From NCBI GenBank assembly GCA_050246995.1, contig JBFWVA010000001.1, forward strand, positions 124,001 through 188,000: a stretch of DNA of 64,000 bases, read 5' to 3'. A program made the translations under genes and the position numbers. Shown here in pieces: positions 33,392 through 41,966 of this stretch; the first letter of the stretch is position 1; the number at the start of each line of letters is the position of its first letter. This stretch comes from SHVO01 sp050246995. GTDB taxonomy: Bacteria; Pseudomonadota; Alphaproteobacteria; Rhodospirillales; Rhodospirillaceae. The notes beneath the pieces were generated by a model. It searched no databases, was not told the origin of the DNA, and saw only the letters and a list, made by a program, of their open reading frames with translations.

Positions 33392-35485
33392 CTAACGCGG
33401 CAGCGGCGGAACATCGAAAGAGACCGGGGCGCGTCCATCGACATAAGCGTCCCACATGTGCTCGAAGGCTGCCTCCAGATGGCGAGTAAAGCGCGGTGTG
33501 TCGAACAACACGCTGCCGGGCCGGTTTGCCTCGACCCTTTTGCGCAAAGACGCCCTCAGGTCGGCATCATGGCCGATGCGAACCGCCAGATCCTCGTACG
33601 ACGCGAGCGAAGACGCGACCAGATCCGAAAGCCCCATCGCATCGAGCAGGCTTGCCGCGACACGCGTCTGATATGTGTTGCCCAGCGTCGTCAAAACGGG
33701 GCACCCGGCCCAGAGCGCGTCGCTGGCTGTCGTATGGCCGTTGTACAGCAAGGTATCGAGGTAAAGATCGCAACGGCGATAGCGCGACATGTGATCGTTA
33801 TGATCGGGCGTGCGTTCGGCAAAAATGACGCGCGCTGGGTCGATCCCGCACGCCACCGCCCGCCGGTGAATATTGTCCGCGGTGCCTTTTTTCTGAGACT
33901 GGAGCCACAGCACGCTGCCGGGTACCCGCGCGAGAATGCGCATCCACGCATCGAAATTTTGCGGTGTAATTTTCTTGGTTTCATTGAAGCTGCAATAGAC
34001 GACGCCGTCCGGCGGCAACCCATATTCGGCGCGCGATTTCGGTGCATCCCCGACCGCGCGCTTGCGGTCGTTCACCTGATGGCACTCCGGCATGTACACC
34101 AGCGCTTCGGTGAACCACTTTTGTTGTTCGCGCGGAACGATGATCTTATCGACGATGATGTAATCCATCTGCCGGCTGCCGGTTGTCCCGGGATAGCCAA
34201 GGTAGTTCACCTGGATCGGCGCCGGACGCCGCGCGATGATCGACTTCGGTCCAAAAAGCATGTTGCCCGTCAAGTCGATGAGAATATCGACACGGTCATC
34301 GATGATCCGCTGCGCGCCCGCGCGTGGAGACAGCGAAGAAATATCGGCGTACTTGTCGAAGGCCTTCCTGACGCGCACGCCGATTCCCGACTTCGGATCA
34401 CTCATCAGGCCGTACCCGTACACGCGGAATCGCTTGCGGTCATGCAGTTCAAAAAGTTCCGCCGTCAACCGCGCGACCGGATGATCGCGAAAATCCGCCG
34501 AGACATAGCCCAGGGTTATGGGCCGTTGAGCGGAGCGGCGAAAATCGACCTTCAACGGCGGGATTGCAGTTTCGTACACCGCCGAATGGGAGCACGCGCC
34601 GCGGTAATGCAATTCGGCGTCGTCCACGTACCACAGATCGTACCCGCCGCCGGACCGCGGGTCCTTGCGCATTGCGGCAACGGTCCGCCGGCGCCAAGCC
34701 TCGTAGTTCGACCAGTCGGCGGTGCCCAGCGTCGCCCATAACGCAAGACAGGGCAGCCGTTCGTCGGTAGCGCCGGCCTGCAGGGCGGCCGGCGCCAGAC
34801 CACGCGCTTCGCTCGAACGGTGCTGCAGGTCCAACAGCGTACAGAGATGCACCGTCACGCGCCCCATCCAGGGCGCGATCATCAAGGCGTAACGAAAGAA
34901 GTGTTCGGCTTCGATCATCCGAAACTGGGTTTGGAGAAGAAGGCCCAGTTTGTCGGCAAGCCCCGCAGCGCGCGGGTTGGCGGCCAACGCCTGCCGCAGC
35001 CCGTCTTCCGTCGCCGCGCCGCTCTCTTCATATTTGTCGTAAGACTCGGGCGCCGAAAAACGTTGCTTGATTTTATGATACGCGCGCCTGAACGCCGACG
35101 GCGCCGCCCCGGCCCAGGGCGTCAGAATTTCCGGGGGACGGCCGACGATCGGCGCAAGCGCCGCCAGCCGCTCCAGCGCGGTGGTATAGAGCGGCGTAAG
35201 AAACGCCGCCTGCGCGAAGGACTGGTAGGCCAGATCGAATTGATTTTGCTGGCCGAGCACGAGCCCGCGGTGAAACCAGGCCTCGGCGAAGGTCGGGCAA
35301 TCTTTTATGGCGGCATCGAACTCGGCCAGCGCCGCGCTGAGCGCGCCCTGGCTGGCGAGCGCGATGCCCTTCTTATTGTGATAACCGATGCGCAAAGCCC
35401 GCTTCAGCTCATCGGTGTACTCGGGATTTTCCTCGATCGAGAAATCTTGCGGCGGAAAAAAGGCTGCGGGATCCCTCTCACTCAT
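33392..35485 (-). CDS. TPR-containing O-GlcNAc transferase-like protein (GT41), copy 1
   Basis: This 697-residue protein has an N-terminal TPR region (about 30-130, SALAEFDAAIKDCPTFAEAW) and a long C-terminal SPINDLY/OGT-type catalytic domain. Recognisable motifs are ITLGYVSADFRDHPVARLTA, which contains the catalytic-type His, YCSFNETKKITPQNFDAW, and LDTLLYNGHTTASDALWAGC. Such proteins add a sugar from a UDP donor to Ser/Thr of proteins or act on pilins and flagellins in bacteria. The targets here are unknown. It is the first and most different of three copies in this direction, followed by a methyltransferase gene upstream. Confidence 0.87.
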   Translation of the reverse strand: MSERDPAAFFPPQDFSIEENPEYTDELKRALRIGYHNKKGIALASQGALSAALAEFDAAIKDCPTFAEAWFHRGLVLGQQNQFDLAYQSFAQAAFLTPLYTTALERLAALAPIVGRPPEILTPWAGAAPSAFRRAYHKIKQRFSAPESYDKYEESGAATEDGLRQALAANPRAAGLADKLGLLLQTQFRMIEAEHFFRYALMIAPWMGRVTVHLCTLLDLQHRSSEARGLAPAALQAGATDERLPCLALWATLGTADWSNYEAWRRRTVAAMRKDPRSGGGYDLWYVDDAELHYRGACSHSAVYETAIPPLKVDFRRSAQRPITLGYVSADFRDHPVARLTAELFELHDRKRFRVYGYGLMSDPKSGIGVRVRKAFDKYADISSLSPRAGAQRIIDDRVDILIDLTGNMLFGPKSIIARRPAPIQVNYLGYPGTTGSRQMDYIIVDKIIVPREQQKWFTEALVYMPECHQVNDRKRAVGDAPKSRAEYGLPPDGVVYCSFNETKKITPQNFDAWMRILARVPGSVLWLQSQKKGTADNIHRRAVACGIDPARVIFAERTPDHNDHMSRYRRCDLYLDTLLYNGHTTASDALWAGCPVLTTLGNTYQTRVAASLLDAMGLSDLVASSLASYEDLAVRIGHDADLRASLRKRVEANRPGSVLFDTPRFTRHLEAAFEHMWDAYVDGRAPVSFDVPPLPR

Positions 35486-35497
35486 CGCCGCATGTCT

Positions 35498-36019
35498 CTA
35501 CGGCTTCCGCGCGGTGACATTCAGGCTGATGAACACGCCCGCCACCTGCACAAGGCTGCAATCCAGGAACAGCCCGAAATTTTCGACCCTTTTGATCTGT
35601 TCGAAACCCGCGGTGTTCAAATAGTAACTCAGGAGTTCGTACGACAGGCCCACCGCATGGAAGTCGTATTCGTCGATTTGGCCGCCGAACATGATCTGCA
35701 TGATTTGGAAACGATGCTCGGCCTGGAGCGTCGGCGAAAGATAAAGCCGGCACAACATCTCAAGGTCCGGCACGCTTATCATCAACGTGCCGCCGGGCGC
35801 GAGCACACGAAACCATTCGTTGAGCGCGCTTTGCAGATCCTTCTGATAGGAAATGTGTTCGAGCACGTGGCTGGCGTAGATCGTCTCGACGGAATTATCC
35901 GCGAATTGAGACAGGTCCACACAATCGCCGACGAAATCGACTTCCGGCCCCGGCAAAATATCAAAGTTCTTCCAGCCGTCGGCTTTCGCGCGCGATCCGA
36001 TATTCAGTTTGATTGACAT
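35498..36019 (-). CDS. SAM-dependent methyltransferase (type 11/23), short form
   Basis: This 173-residue protein has the layout LNIGSRAKADGWKNFDILPG at the start (a GSR variant of the glycine motif), then VDLSQFADNSVETIYASHVLEHI with the acidic and His motif of methyltransferases encoded in glycan clusters, and LAPGGTLMISVPDLEML. Such enzymes are common next to glycosyltransferases and may methylate the sugar added by them. Base composition by eye is lower in GC (about 50-55%) than in the flanking GT41 genes. It is 12 nt from copy 1. Confidence 0.78.
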   Translation of the reverse strand: MSIKLNIGSRAKADGWKNFDILPGPEVDFVGDCVDLSQFADNSVETIYASHVLEHISYQKDLQSALNEWFRVLAPGGTLMISVPDLEMLCRLYLSPTLQAEHRFQIMQIMFGGQIDEYDFHAVGLSYELLSYYLNTAGFEQIKRVENFGLFLDCSLVQVAGVFISLNVTARKP

Positions 36020-36063
36020 GAGTCTGCTGTTCGCTGGGGCGTATCGAATGAACTTAAGCGACC

Positions 36064-36348
36064 TTAACGGTTTTGGCGCAACTTTTCATGAATCTGCATA
36101 AGCGCATCAGTGCGACCGACCTGACCGGCCAGATCGCCCAGCAGAGCCAGAACCTGCCCGTGCTGAACCCGCTTGAGCACCCATCCCGACAGCAGAATGC
36201 GGGACACAACGCGCAAAAACAAACCCGGCGAGGATTGTTTCGCGACGATGGGCACGGTTGGCGTCACGCCATCGGGCGCATAAGGCGTTGCAGGATTGGC
36301 TTGGCCCTTCTCCTGCTTGGCGCTCGCACGGCGGTATCGTCTGTTCAT
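36064..36348 (-). CDS. short protein with MNRRxRR start, unknown function
   Basis: This 94-residue product starts MNRRYRRASAKQEKG. Similar MNRKxRRxxxKQ starts are common on GT41, TPR and methyltransferase proteins of proteobacterial glycosylation loci, but here only a short protein follows, with one hydrophobic stretch (LFLRVVSRILLSGWVLKRV) and a C-terminal helix. It may be the degraded N-terminus of such a protein or a small accessory factor. A GTG two codons upstream is an alternative start. CGAGAG lies upstream of the ATG at 36348. Confidence 0.5.
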   Translation of the reverse strand: MNRRYRRASAKQEKGQANPATPYAPDGVTPTVPIVAKQSSPGLFLRVVSRILLSGWVLKRVQHGQVLALLGDLAGQVGRTDALMQIHEKLRQNR

Positions 36349-36427
36349 TTTCACTCTCGTAGCGATAGTCCACGGCTTTGACTATAGCGAAAGAGAAGGA
36401 TTCTGCCCCGGCAAAAGTTACGGCGGT

Positions 36428-38467
36428 TCACGCCGGCTGCACCGGGACGTCAAAAGCGGCGGGGGCGCGGCCTGCGGCATAGGAGTCCCACATGTGTTCG
36501 AACGCCCACTCGAGACCGCGCGTGAATCGGGGCGTGTCGAACAGCGCGCAGCTTGCGCGGTTCGCCTCCAGCTTCGCGCGCAGCGCCCCCCGGAACCCGG
36601 CGTCGAGCCCGATGCGCACCGCCAGGTCTTCGTAGGTTTCCAACGACGGCGCCACAAGCTCCGGCAGGCCGGCCGCGTACAGCAAACTCGCCGCGACGCG
36701 GGTCTGATATGAAGCGCCCAGCGTCGTCAGTACCGGACATCCGCCCCAGAGCGCGTCGCTCGCCGTGGTATGGCCGTTGTAGATCAATGTATCGAGATAC
36801 AGATCGCAGAGGCGGTAGCGCGCCATGTGATCGGCATGCGCCGGCACCCGCTCGGCGAACACCAAGCGGTCCGGATCCATGCGATTGGCCGCCGCGCGCA
36901 GACGCAGATTGTTCACCGTGGCCTTGCGTTGCGCCGCCAGCCACAGCACGCTGCCGGGAACGCGCGCCAGGATCCGCAGCCACGCGTCAAATACATCCGG
37001 CGTTAGCTTCTTGGTCTCGTTGAAGCTGCAATACACAACCCCCTCGTCCGGAAGGCCGTAGGCCGACCGGGCGCGCGGTTCGCCGACGGCGCGCTTGCGG
37101 TCGTTCACCTGGTGGCAGTCGGGCATATACACCAGCGCTTCGGTGAACCATTGCCGCTGTTCATCGGGAACAATGATTTTATCGGCAATCACATAGTCCA
37201 TGTGACGGCTGCCGGACGTTCCGGGCGTTCCGAGATAGTGGACCTGCACAGGCGCGGGACGGCGCGCGATAATCGACTTTGGGCCGTGGATCATGTTGCC
37301 GGTCAGATCGATCAGGATATCGACGCCGTCTTCGGCGATCCGCGCCGCGCCGGCCGCCGGCGTAAGCGCCGACAGGTCCGTGTATTTATCGAACGCCCGC
37401 CGGATGCGCGCGCCGATCTGCGAGCCCGGGACATCCACAAGGCCGTAACCATAAACGCGAAAGCGCGTGCGGTCATGCAGCTCAAACAGCTCCGCGGTCA
37501 GTCGCGCCACAGGATGATCGTGAAAGTCCGCCGAGATATAACCCAGCGTGATCGGACGATCGAAAGAGCGGCGGAAGTCCGATGCGATCGGCGTGATGCT
37601 TTTTTCGTACGCGCCCGAGTGCCCGCGCGCTTCCCGGTAGAGCAGCTCGGGATCGTCGGTGAATAACATTCCATGGCCCGTCGCCGCCCGCGAATCTTTT
37701 TTCATGGCGGCAAGCGTACGCTGCCGCCACTCATGATAATGGGACCAGTCGGCGACGAATATCGCGGACCAGAGTGCAAGACCAGGAAGGCGTGAGTCGG
37801 CCGATCCGGCCGCTATTGCCGCCGCCGCCAATCCCTCCGCTTCCTCCCAGCGCTGCGTCATTTCCAGCAACACGCAGAGATGCACCGCGGGGCGGCCCCG
37901 CCACGGCGCAAGCATGATGGCGTAGCGGAAAAACAACTCCGCCTCGACCCTGCGGCCCTGGAATTGAAGCATGAACCCGAGGTCGTCGGCGATCTCCGAC
38001 GATCGCGGGTTTGACGCCAGCGCGCGCCGCAATTCCTGCTCCGACGGGGCGATCGGCTCGTCATAACGTTCGCCCGACGCCAGCCGCTCGCGAAACTTGT
38101 GATAGGCGCGCCCGAGAAGTCCGGCCGGCGAGACTTCAGCCCACGGCGTCACGATTTCCGCCGGGCGCCCCACGGCCGGCGCCAAGGCTTTCATTTGCGC
38201 AAGCGCATCCAAGTAATTCGGCGCAAGAAACGCCGCTTGCGCAAAAGACTCGTAAGCAAGCGGAGACCGATGAAGCTGGAGAAGCGCCAGTCCGCGATGA
38301 AACCAGGCTTCGGCGAACGTCGGACAAAGCTTGAGGGCGGCGTCGAACGCGGCGAGCGCCGCCGCAAGATCGCCGCCGCCGGCGAGCGCGATTCCGTCCT
38401 GGTCGTACCTTACGGCCGCCCGCGCCTGTTCGGCGTCAACGTTGGATTCAGCCTGGTCGGGGGGCAC
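36428..38467 (-). CDS. TPR-containing O-GlcNAc transferase-like protein (GT41), copy 2
   Basis: This 679-residue paralogue has TPR repeats at about 20-130 (AAALAAFDAALKLCPTFAEA, SPLAYESFAQAAFLAPNYLD) and the GT41 catalytic half from about 300, with ITLGYISADFHDHPVARLTA and YNGHTTASDALWGGCPVLTT. The region from about residue 303 to four residues from the C-terminus is encoded by DNA that is apparently identical in copy 3, while the first 300 residues differ clearly. The GTG start at 38467 has no good ribosome-binding site and is the weakest part of the call. Intergenic gap to copy 3 is 34 nt. Confidence 0.85.
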   Translation of the reverse strand: MPPDQAESNVDAEQARAAVRYDQDGIALAGGGDLAAALAAFDAALKLCPTFAEAWFHRGLALLQLHRSPLAYESFAQAAFLAPNYLDALAQMKALAPAVGRPAEIVTPWAEVSPAGLLGRAYHKFRERLASGERYDEPIAPSEQELRRALASNPRSSEIADDLGFMLQFQGRRVEAELFFRYAIMLAPWRGRPAVHLCVLLEMTQRWEEAEGLAAAAIAAGSADSRLPGLALWSAIFVADWSHYHEWRQRTLAAMKKDSRAATGHGMLFTDDPELLYREARGHSGAYEKSITPIASDFRRSFDRPITLGYISADFHDHPVARLTAELFELHDRTRFRVYGYGLVDVPGSQIGARIRRAFDKYTDLSALTPAAGAARIAEDGVDILIDLTGNMIHGPKSIIARRPAPVQVHYLGTPGTSGSRHMDYVIADKIIVPDEQRQWFTEALVYMPDCHQVNDRKRAVGEPRARSAYGLPDEGVVYCSFNETKKLTPDVFDAWLRILARVPGSVLWLAAQRKATVNNLRLRAAANRMDPDRLVFAERVPAHADHMARYRLCDLYLDTLIYNGHTTASDALWGGCPVLTTLGASYQTRVAASLLYAAGLPELVAPSLETYEDLAVRIGLDAGFRGALRAKLEANRASCALFDTPRFTRGLEWAFEHMWDSYAAGRAPAAFDVPVQPA
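36442..37562. repeat. 1,121-bp direct repeat, copy A
   Basis: This block matches 38516-39636 (offset 2,074) with no mismatch seen in any line compared. It covers the C-terminal catalytic half of GT41 copy 2. At both edges identity stops abruptly: A versus G at 36441/38515 and A versus C at 37563/39637. That is the mark of recent duplication or gene conversion rather than slow divergence. Confidence 0.92.
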
Positions 38468-38501
38468 TGGAGTTTTCCGGACGCCTGAATGTTGCCTGAA
38501 A

Positions 38502-40511
38502 CTAGTCAGCTATTGCCGGGACGTCAAAAGCGGCGGGGGCGCGGCCTGCGGCATAGGAGTCCCACATGTGTTCGAACGCCCACTCGAGACCGCGCGTGAA
38601 TCGGGGCGTGTCGAACAGCGCGCAGCTTGCGCGGTTCGCCTCCAGCTTCGCGCGCAGCGCCCCCCGGAACCCGGCGTCGAGCCCGATGCGCACCGCCAGG
38701 TCTTCGTAGGTTTCCAACGACGGCGCCACAAGCTCCGGCAGGCCGGCCGCGTACAGCAAACTCGCCGCGACGCGGGTCTGATATGAAGCGCCCAGCGTCG
38801 TCAGTACCGGACATCCGCCCCAGAGCGCGTCGCTCGCCGTGGTATGGCCGTTGTAGATCAATGTATCGAGATACAGATCGCAGAGGCGGTAGCGCGCCAT
38901 GTGATCGGCATGCGCCGGCACCCGCTCGGCGAACACCAAGCGGTCCGGATCCATGCGATTGGCCGCCGCGCGCAGACGCAGATTGTTCACCGTGGCCTTG
39001 CGTTGCGCCGCCAGCCACAGCACGCTGCCGGGAACGCGCGCCAGGATCCGCAGCCACGCGTCAAATACATCCGGCGTTAGCTTCTTGGTCTCGTTGAAGC
39101 TGCAATACACAACCCCCTCGTCCGGAAGGCCGTAGGCCGACCGGGCGCGCGGTTCGCCGACGGCGCGCTTGCGGTCGTTCACCTGGTGGCAGTCGGGCAT
39201 ATACACCAGCGCTTCGGTGAACCATTGCCGCTGTTCATCGGGAACAATGATTTTATCGGCAATCACATAGTCCATGTGACGGCTGCCGGACGTTCCGGGC
39301 GTTCCGAGATAGTGGACCTGCACAGGCGCGGGACGGCGCGCGATAATCGACTTTGGGCCGTGGATCATGTTGCCGGTCAGATCGATCAGGATATCGACGC
39401 CGTCTTCGGCGATCCGCGCCGCGCCGGCCGCCGGCGTAAGCGCCGACAGGTCCGTGTATTTATCGAACGCCCGCCGGATGCGCGCGCCGATCTGCGAGCC
39501 CGGGACATCCACAAGGCCGTAACCATAAACGCGAAAGCGCGTGCGGTCATGCAGCTCAAACAGCTCCGCGGTCAGTCGCGCCACAGGATGATCGTGAAAG
39601 TCCGCCGAGATATAACCCAGCGTGATCGGACGATCGCTCGTGCGCCGGAAGTCCGCCGGCACGGGAACAATACCGGTCTCATAGATTTTGGAGTGATCCA
39701 GGGCTTCGTGAAAAAGAACCTCCGGATTGTCCGTGAACCAAAGGCCATGGGCTGTCGCGGCGCGCGGATCTTCTTTCATGGCGACCAGCGTCCGTTGCCG
39801 CCATTCATCATAATGCGCCCAATCGGCGACCGACATCGCCGACCAGAGCGCGAGACTTGGCAAGCGGGGATCCGTCGCGCCAGCCGCCATCGCCGCGGCC
39901 GCAATCCCGCGCGCCTCGTCGATCCGATTCACCATCTCCAACAAGACGCAGAGATGCACCGCGGGGCGGCCCCGCCACGGCGCAAGCATCATGGCGTAGC
40001 GGAAGAACAACTCCGCCTCGATGAACCGGCCTTCGGTTTGAAGCGCGGACCCCAATTGATCGGCAAGCGCGGCCGACCGCGGGTCGGCGTCCAGCGCCCG
40101 CCTTATCGCGTCCTCCGGTGGCGAGGCGGCCCGATCAAATGGCTCATCCGCCGCCCACCGGTTCTTCAGCTTGTGATAAAGGCGCACCGCACGGCGCGGC
40201 GCGGCGGCGCGCATCCACGGCGTCAGAATTTTTGCCGGACGACCGAGGAGCGGACCGAGCGCTGCGATCCGTTCAAGCGCATCGCCGTAATGAGGTGCGA
40301 GGTGCGCAGCTTGTACAAAAGCGTCGTAAGCGAGATCGGCGCGATGCAGTTGAAGCAACGCAAGGCCCCGATGGAACCACCCCTCGGCGAACGTCGGGCA
40401 AAGCTTGAGGGCGGCGTCGAACTCCGTCAGAGCGGCGGCCACCGCGCCCTGCCCCGCCAACGCGATGCCCCTCTTGTTGCGATAGCTGATCTCGGAACGC
40501 TCTACACTCAT
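38502..40511 (-). CDS. TPR-containing O-GlcNAc transferase-like protein (GT41), copy 3
   Basis: This 669-residue paralogue starts MSVERSEISYRNKRGIALAG from the ATG at 40511 (a TTG further upstream was rejected). TPR repeats occupy about 15-110 (AAALTEFDAALKLCPTFAEG, ADLAYDAFVQAAHLAPHYGD), a variable helical middle follows, and the GT41 catalytic half begins near 290. It shares its last 370 residues, except the final four, with copy 2. It is the first gene in the direction of transcription of the GT41 group, so the promoter for all three could lie in 40512-40589. Confidence 0.87.
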   Translation of the reverse strand: MSVERSEISYRNKRGIALAGQGAVAAALTEFDAALKLCPTFAEGWFHRGLALLQLHRADLAYDAFVQAAHLAPHYGDALERIAALGPLLGRPAKILTPWMRAAAPRRAVRLYHKLKNRWAADEPFDRAASPPEDAIRRALDADPRSAALADQLGSALQTEGRFIEAELFFRYAMMLAPWRGRPAVHLCVLLEMVNRIDEARGIAAAAMAAGATDPRLPSLALWSAMSVADWAHYDEWRQRTLVAMKEDPRAATAHGLWFTDNPEVLFHEALDHSKIYETGIVPVPADFRRTSDRPITLGYISADFHDHPVARLTAELFELHDRTRFRVYGYGLVDVPGSQIGARIRRAFDKYTDLSALTPAAGAARIAEDGVDILIDLTGNMIHGPKSIIARRPAPVQVHYLGTPGTSGSRHMDYVIADKIIVPDEQRQWFTEALVYMPDCHQVNDRKRAVGEPRARSAYGLPDEGVVYCSFNETKKLTPDVFDAWLRILARVPGSVLWLAAQRKATVNNLRLRAAANRMDPDRLVFAERVPAHADHMARYRLCDLYLDTLIYNGHTTASDALWGGCPVLTTLGASYQTRVAASLLYAAGLPELVAPSLETYEDLAVRIGLDAGFRGALRAKLEANRASCALFDTPRFTRGLEWAFEHMWDSYAAGRAPAAFDVPAIAD
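38516..39636. repeat. 1,121-bp direct repeat, copy B
   Basis: Second copy of the block at 36442-37562. It forms the C-terminal catalytic half of GT41 copy 3. Tandem orientation with only 953 bp between copies makes deletion by homologous recombination possible, which would fuse copy 3's N-terminal half to copy 2's C-terminus. Confidence 0.92.
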
Positions 40512-40568
40512 CGCCGTCGCCCGGACCAACTATAAAGCGCGGCCCTTACCGATTTGCGCCCCTGCCCT

Positions 40569-40585
40569 GCCGCCGCATCGGCGGC
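40569..40585 (-). terminator. short GC hairpin after the DUF4399 gene
   Basis: GCCGCCG at 40569-40575, loop CAT, and its complement at 40579-40585 form a 7-bp stem 4 nt beyond the stop of the DUF4399 gene. There is no U-tract, so it may only stabilise the mRNA end. Confidence 0.35.
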
Positions 40586-40589
40586 GCCG

Positions 40590-41012
40590 TTATTTCACGG
40601 TGATCGTAATGCGTTCCGACACCACCGGCGGCGCATGCGGCTTGTGGTCTTTGTCGGCAAAGACCAGCTGAAGGGTGTGCTTACCGGGCGCGAGCTTGAG
40701 CTCGACCTCCGTCTGGCCTTTTCCGAAGTGCATGACCTGGGGGTCATCGATCGGCAGGTAGGTGTTGAGCGGCGGGGCGTCCTTGTCGATGACAAGGTGA
40801 TGATGGCCCGTGCCTTCGGTTTCGGTGCCGGCGGGCGCGACGCCCATGCCCTTCAGACCGAACTGCACGCGCACCGGCGCCGACACCGTATCACCGTTCT
40901 TCGGCGCGATGATGTAAACCTGGGCGCCGGCCACGGAGGGTGTATCGGCGGCGACAACCGGCGCGTTCGACACAAAAAACACGGCGGCCGCGACGAGCGA
41001 ATGACGCAACAT
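40590..41012 (-). CDS. DUF4399 domain-containing exported protein
   Basis: The 140-residue product has a signal peptide (about residues 1-22, hydrophobic core ending AlaProValValAlaAla) and a beta-sandwich domain containing VYIIAPKNGDTVSAPVRVQF, HHHLVIDKD, and LAPGKHTLQLVFADKDH, the pattern of DUF4399. The HHHLVID and HTLQLVFADKDHKPH histidine clusters suggest metal contact, but function is unknown. The start is well defined: AAGGAG with 7-nt spacing before the ATG at 41012; longer frames upstream have no such site. A convergent arrangement is absent, so it may be cotranscribed with the FkbM-like gene upstream. Confidence 0.83.
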   Translation of the reverse strand: MLRHSLVAAAVFFVSNAPVVAADTPSVAGAQVYIIAPKNGDTVSAPVRVQFGLKGMGVAPAGTETEGTGHHHLVIDKDAPPLNTYLPIDDPQVMHFGKGQTEVELKLAPGKHTLQLVFADKDHKPHAPPVVSERITITVK

Positions 41013-41081
41013 TGAGAAACTCCTTTTAGACATCGACAATTGACGACAGTAATTCACGCCCGCGCCCAAGCTTCAAGAGCT

Positions 41082-41933
41082 TCAATGATCCGCGGGCAAA
41101 GCACTCCACTTATCTCTCTCCGAATTGCCATCGAACTTACGCTCGGTTTCCGGGATGAGCTGAAAAGCTGCCGACGTTACGCGGCGCGCGCCGTTCCACA
41201 TCAGCCCGTCAAATCCCACGACGTGGATCGTGCCGTCATATCCGTGAAATATCCGGCCGTTCTGGAGCGGCGCATACATCAAATGATGGGAGTTATTCTG
41301 AATTCCAAGAAGGGGAAACTTATCGGCCCGCACGAAGATCGCATTCATCATCGTGCAAACCGCGAGTTCGTACCCCTTTTGCCTGCCGAGCATAACAAGA
41401 GCTGCGACAGAACAGCCTTGGTTTACCTCGAAGGACTTATCCTGGACAAAGACGACGTCATTCGGAACAGTCGGATTGACCTCGATAATCACGATCTCGG
41501 GCTGGTAGAGCGTCAAGGATTCCCAAAGATAATAGTCGGGCCCATCGACGTCGATTGAAACAAGTCCCGGCGTCTGCGGCGCACCATATTCGCGCAGAAT
41601 ATTGTCGAGCTTATTGTCGCCCTCGAAATCGACAAAACGATTTGCGCAGGCAACGTTGCCAAAGCCGGCGTAAGTTTCAGTCAGCTCCTTAAATCGCTCT
41701 TTGTGAACTTCAATCATAAGTCCACCCCACCCGTGCGCTTTCACAAGGTTGTGGCAGTTGGAATGAAGCTTGCCATCCCAGGCGCCAAATTCGACGCAAT
41801 ACTTATGCGCCGGTACAATTCTCTTGATGATTTCCGCGATGAGCCCGTCTTCGCCGTTCTGCGACGTCACATTGCTGACGTATTGAAAAAGCGGCGATTG
41901 AAATGGAAATGTCTGGATAAGATGGAGCTGCAT
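41082..41933 (-). CDS. FkbM-like methyltransferase-fold protein
   Basis: This 283-residue protein has the pattern SQNGEDGLIAEIIKRIVP, then YCVEFGAWDGKLHSNCHNL (glycine motif, about residues 46-64), WGGLMIEVHKERFKEL (motif II), and PGLVSIDVDGPDYYLWESL (motif IV-like). This fits a FkbM-related group found in polysaccharide and sugar-modification loci. The reaction is unknown. GC content estimated by eye on sample lines is about 50%, against over 60% in neighbours, which hints at lateral origin. It may modify the glycan made by neighbours. Confidence 0.65.
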   Translation of the reverse strand: MQLHLIQTFPFQSPLFQYVSNVTSQNGEDGLIAEIIKRIVPAHKYCVEFGAWDGKLHSNCHNLVKAHGWGGLMIEVHKERFKELTETYAGFGNVACANRFVDFEGDNKLDNILREYGAPQTPGLVSIDVDGPDYYLWESLTLYQPEIVIIEVNPTVPNDVVFVQDKSFEVNQGCSVAALVMLGRQKGYELAVCTMMNAIFVRADKFPLLGIQNNSHHLMYAPLQNGRIFHGYDGTIHVVGFDGLMWNGARRVTSAAFQLIPETERKFDGNSERDKWSALPADH

Positions 41934-41966
41934 ACATCCCCTAGGGTACGTGCGGATCGTAGGAAC

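Noticed and set aside
33458..34741. 427-codon plus-strand frame across GT41 copy 1
   Set aside because: Similar antisense frames appear in all three GT41 copies as mirrors of the same coding sequence; no domain is present.
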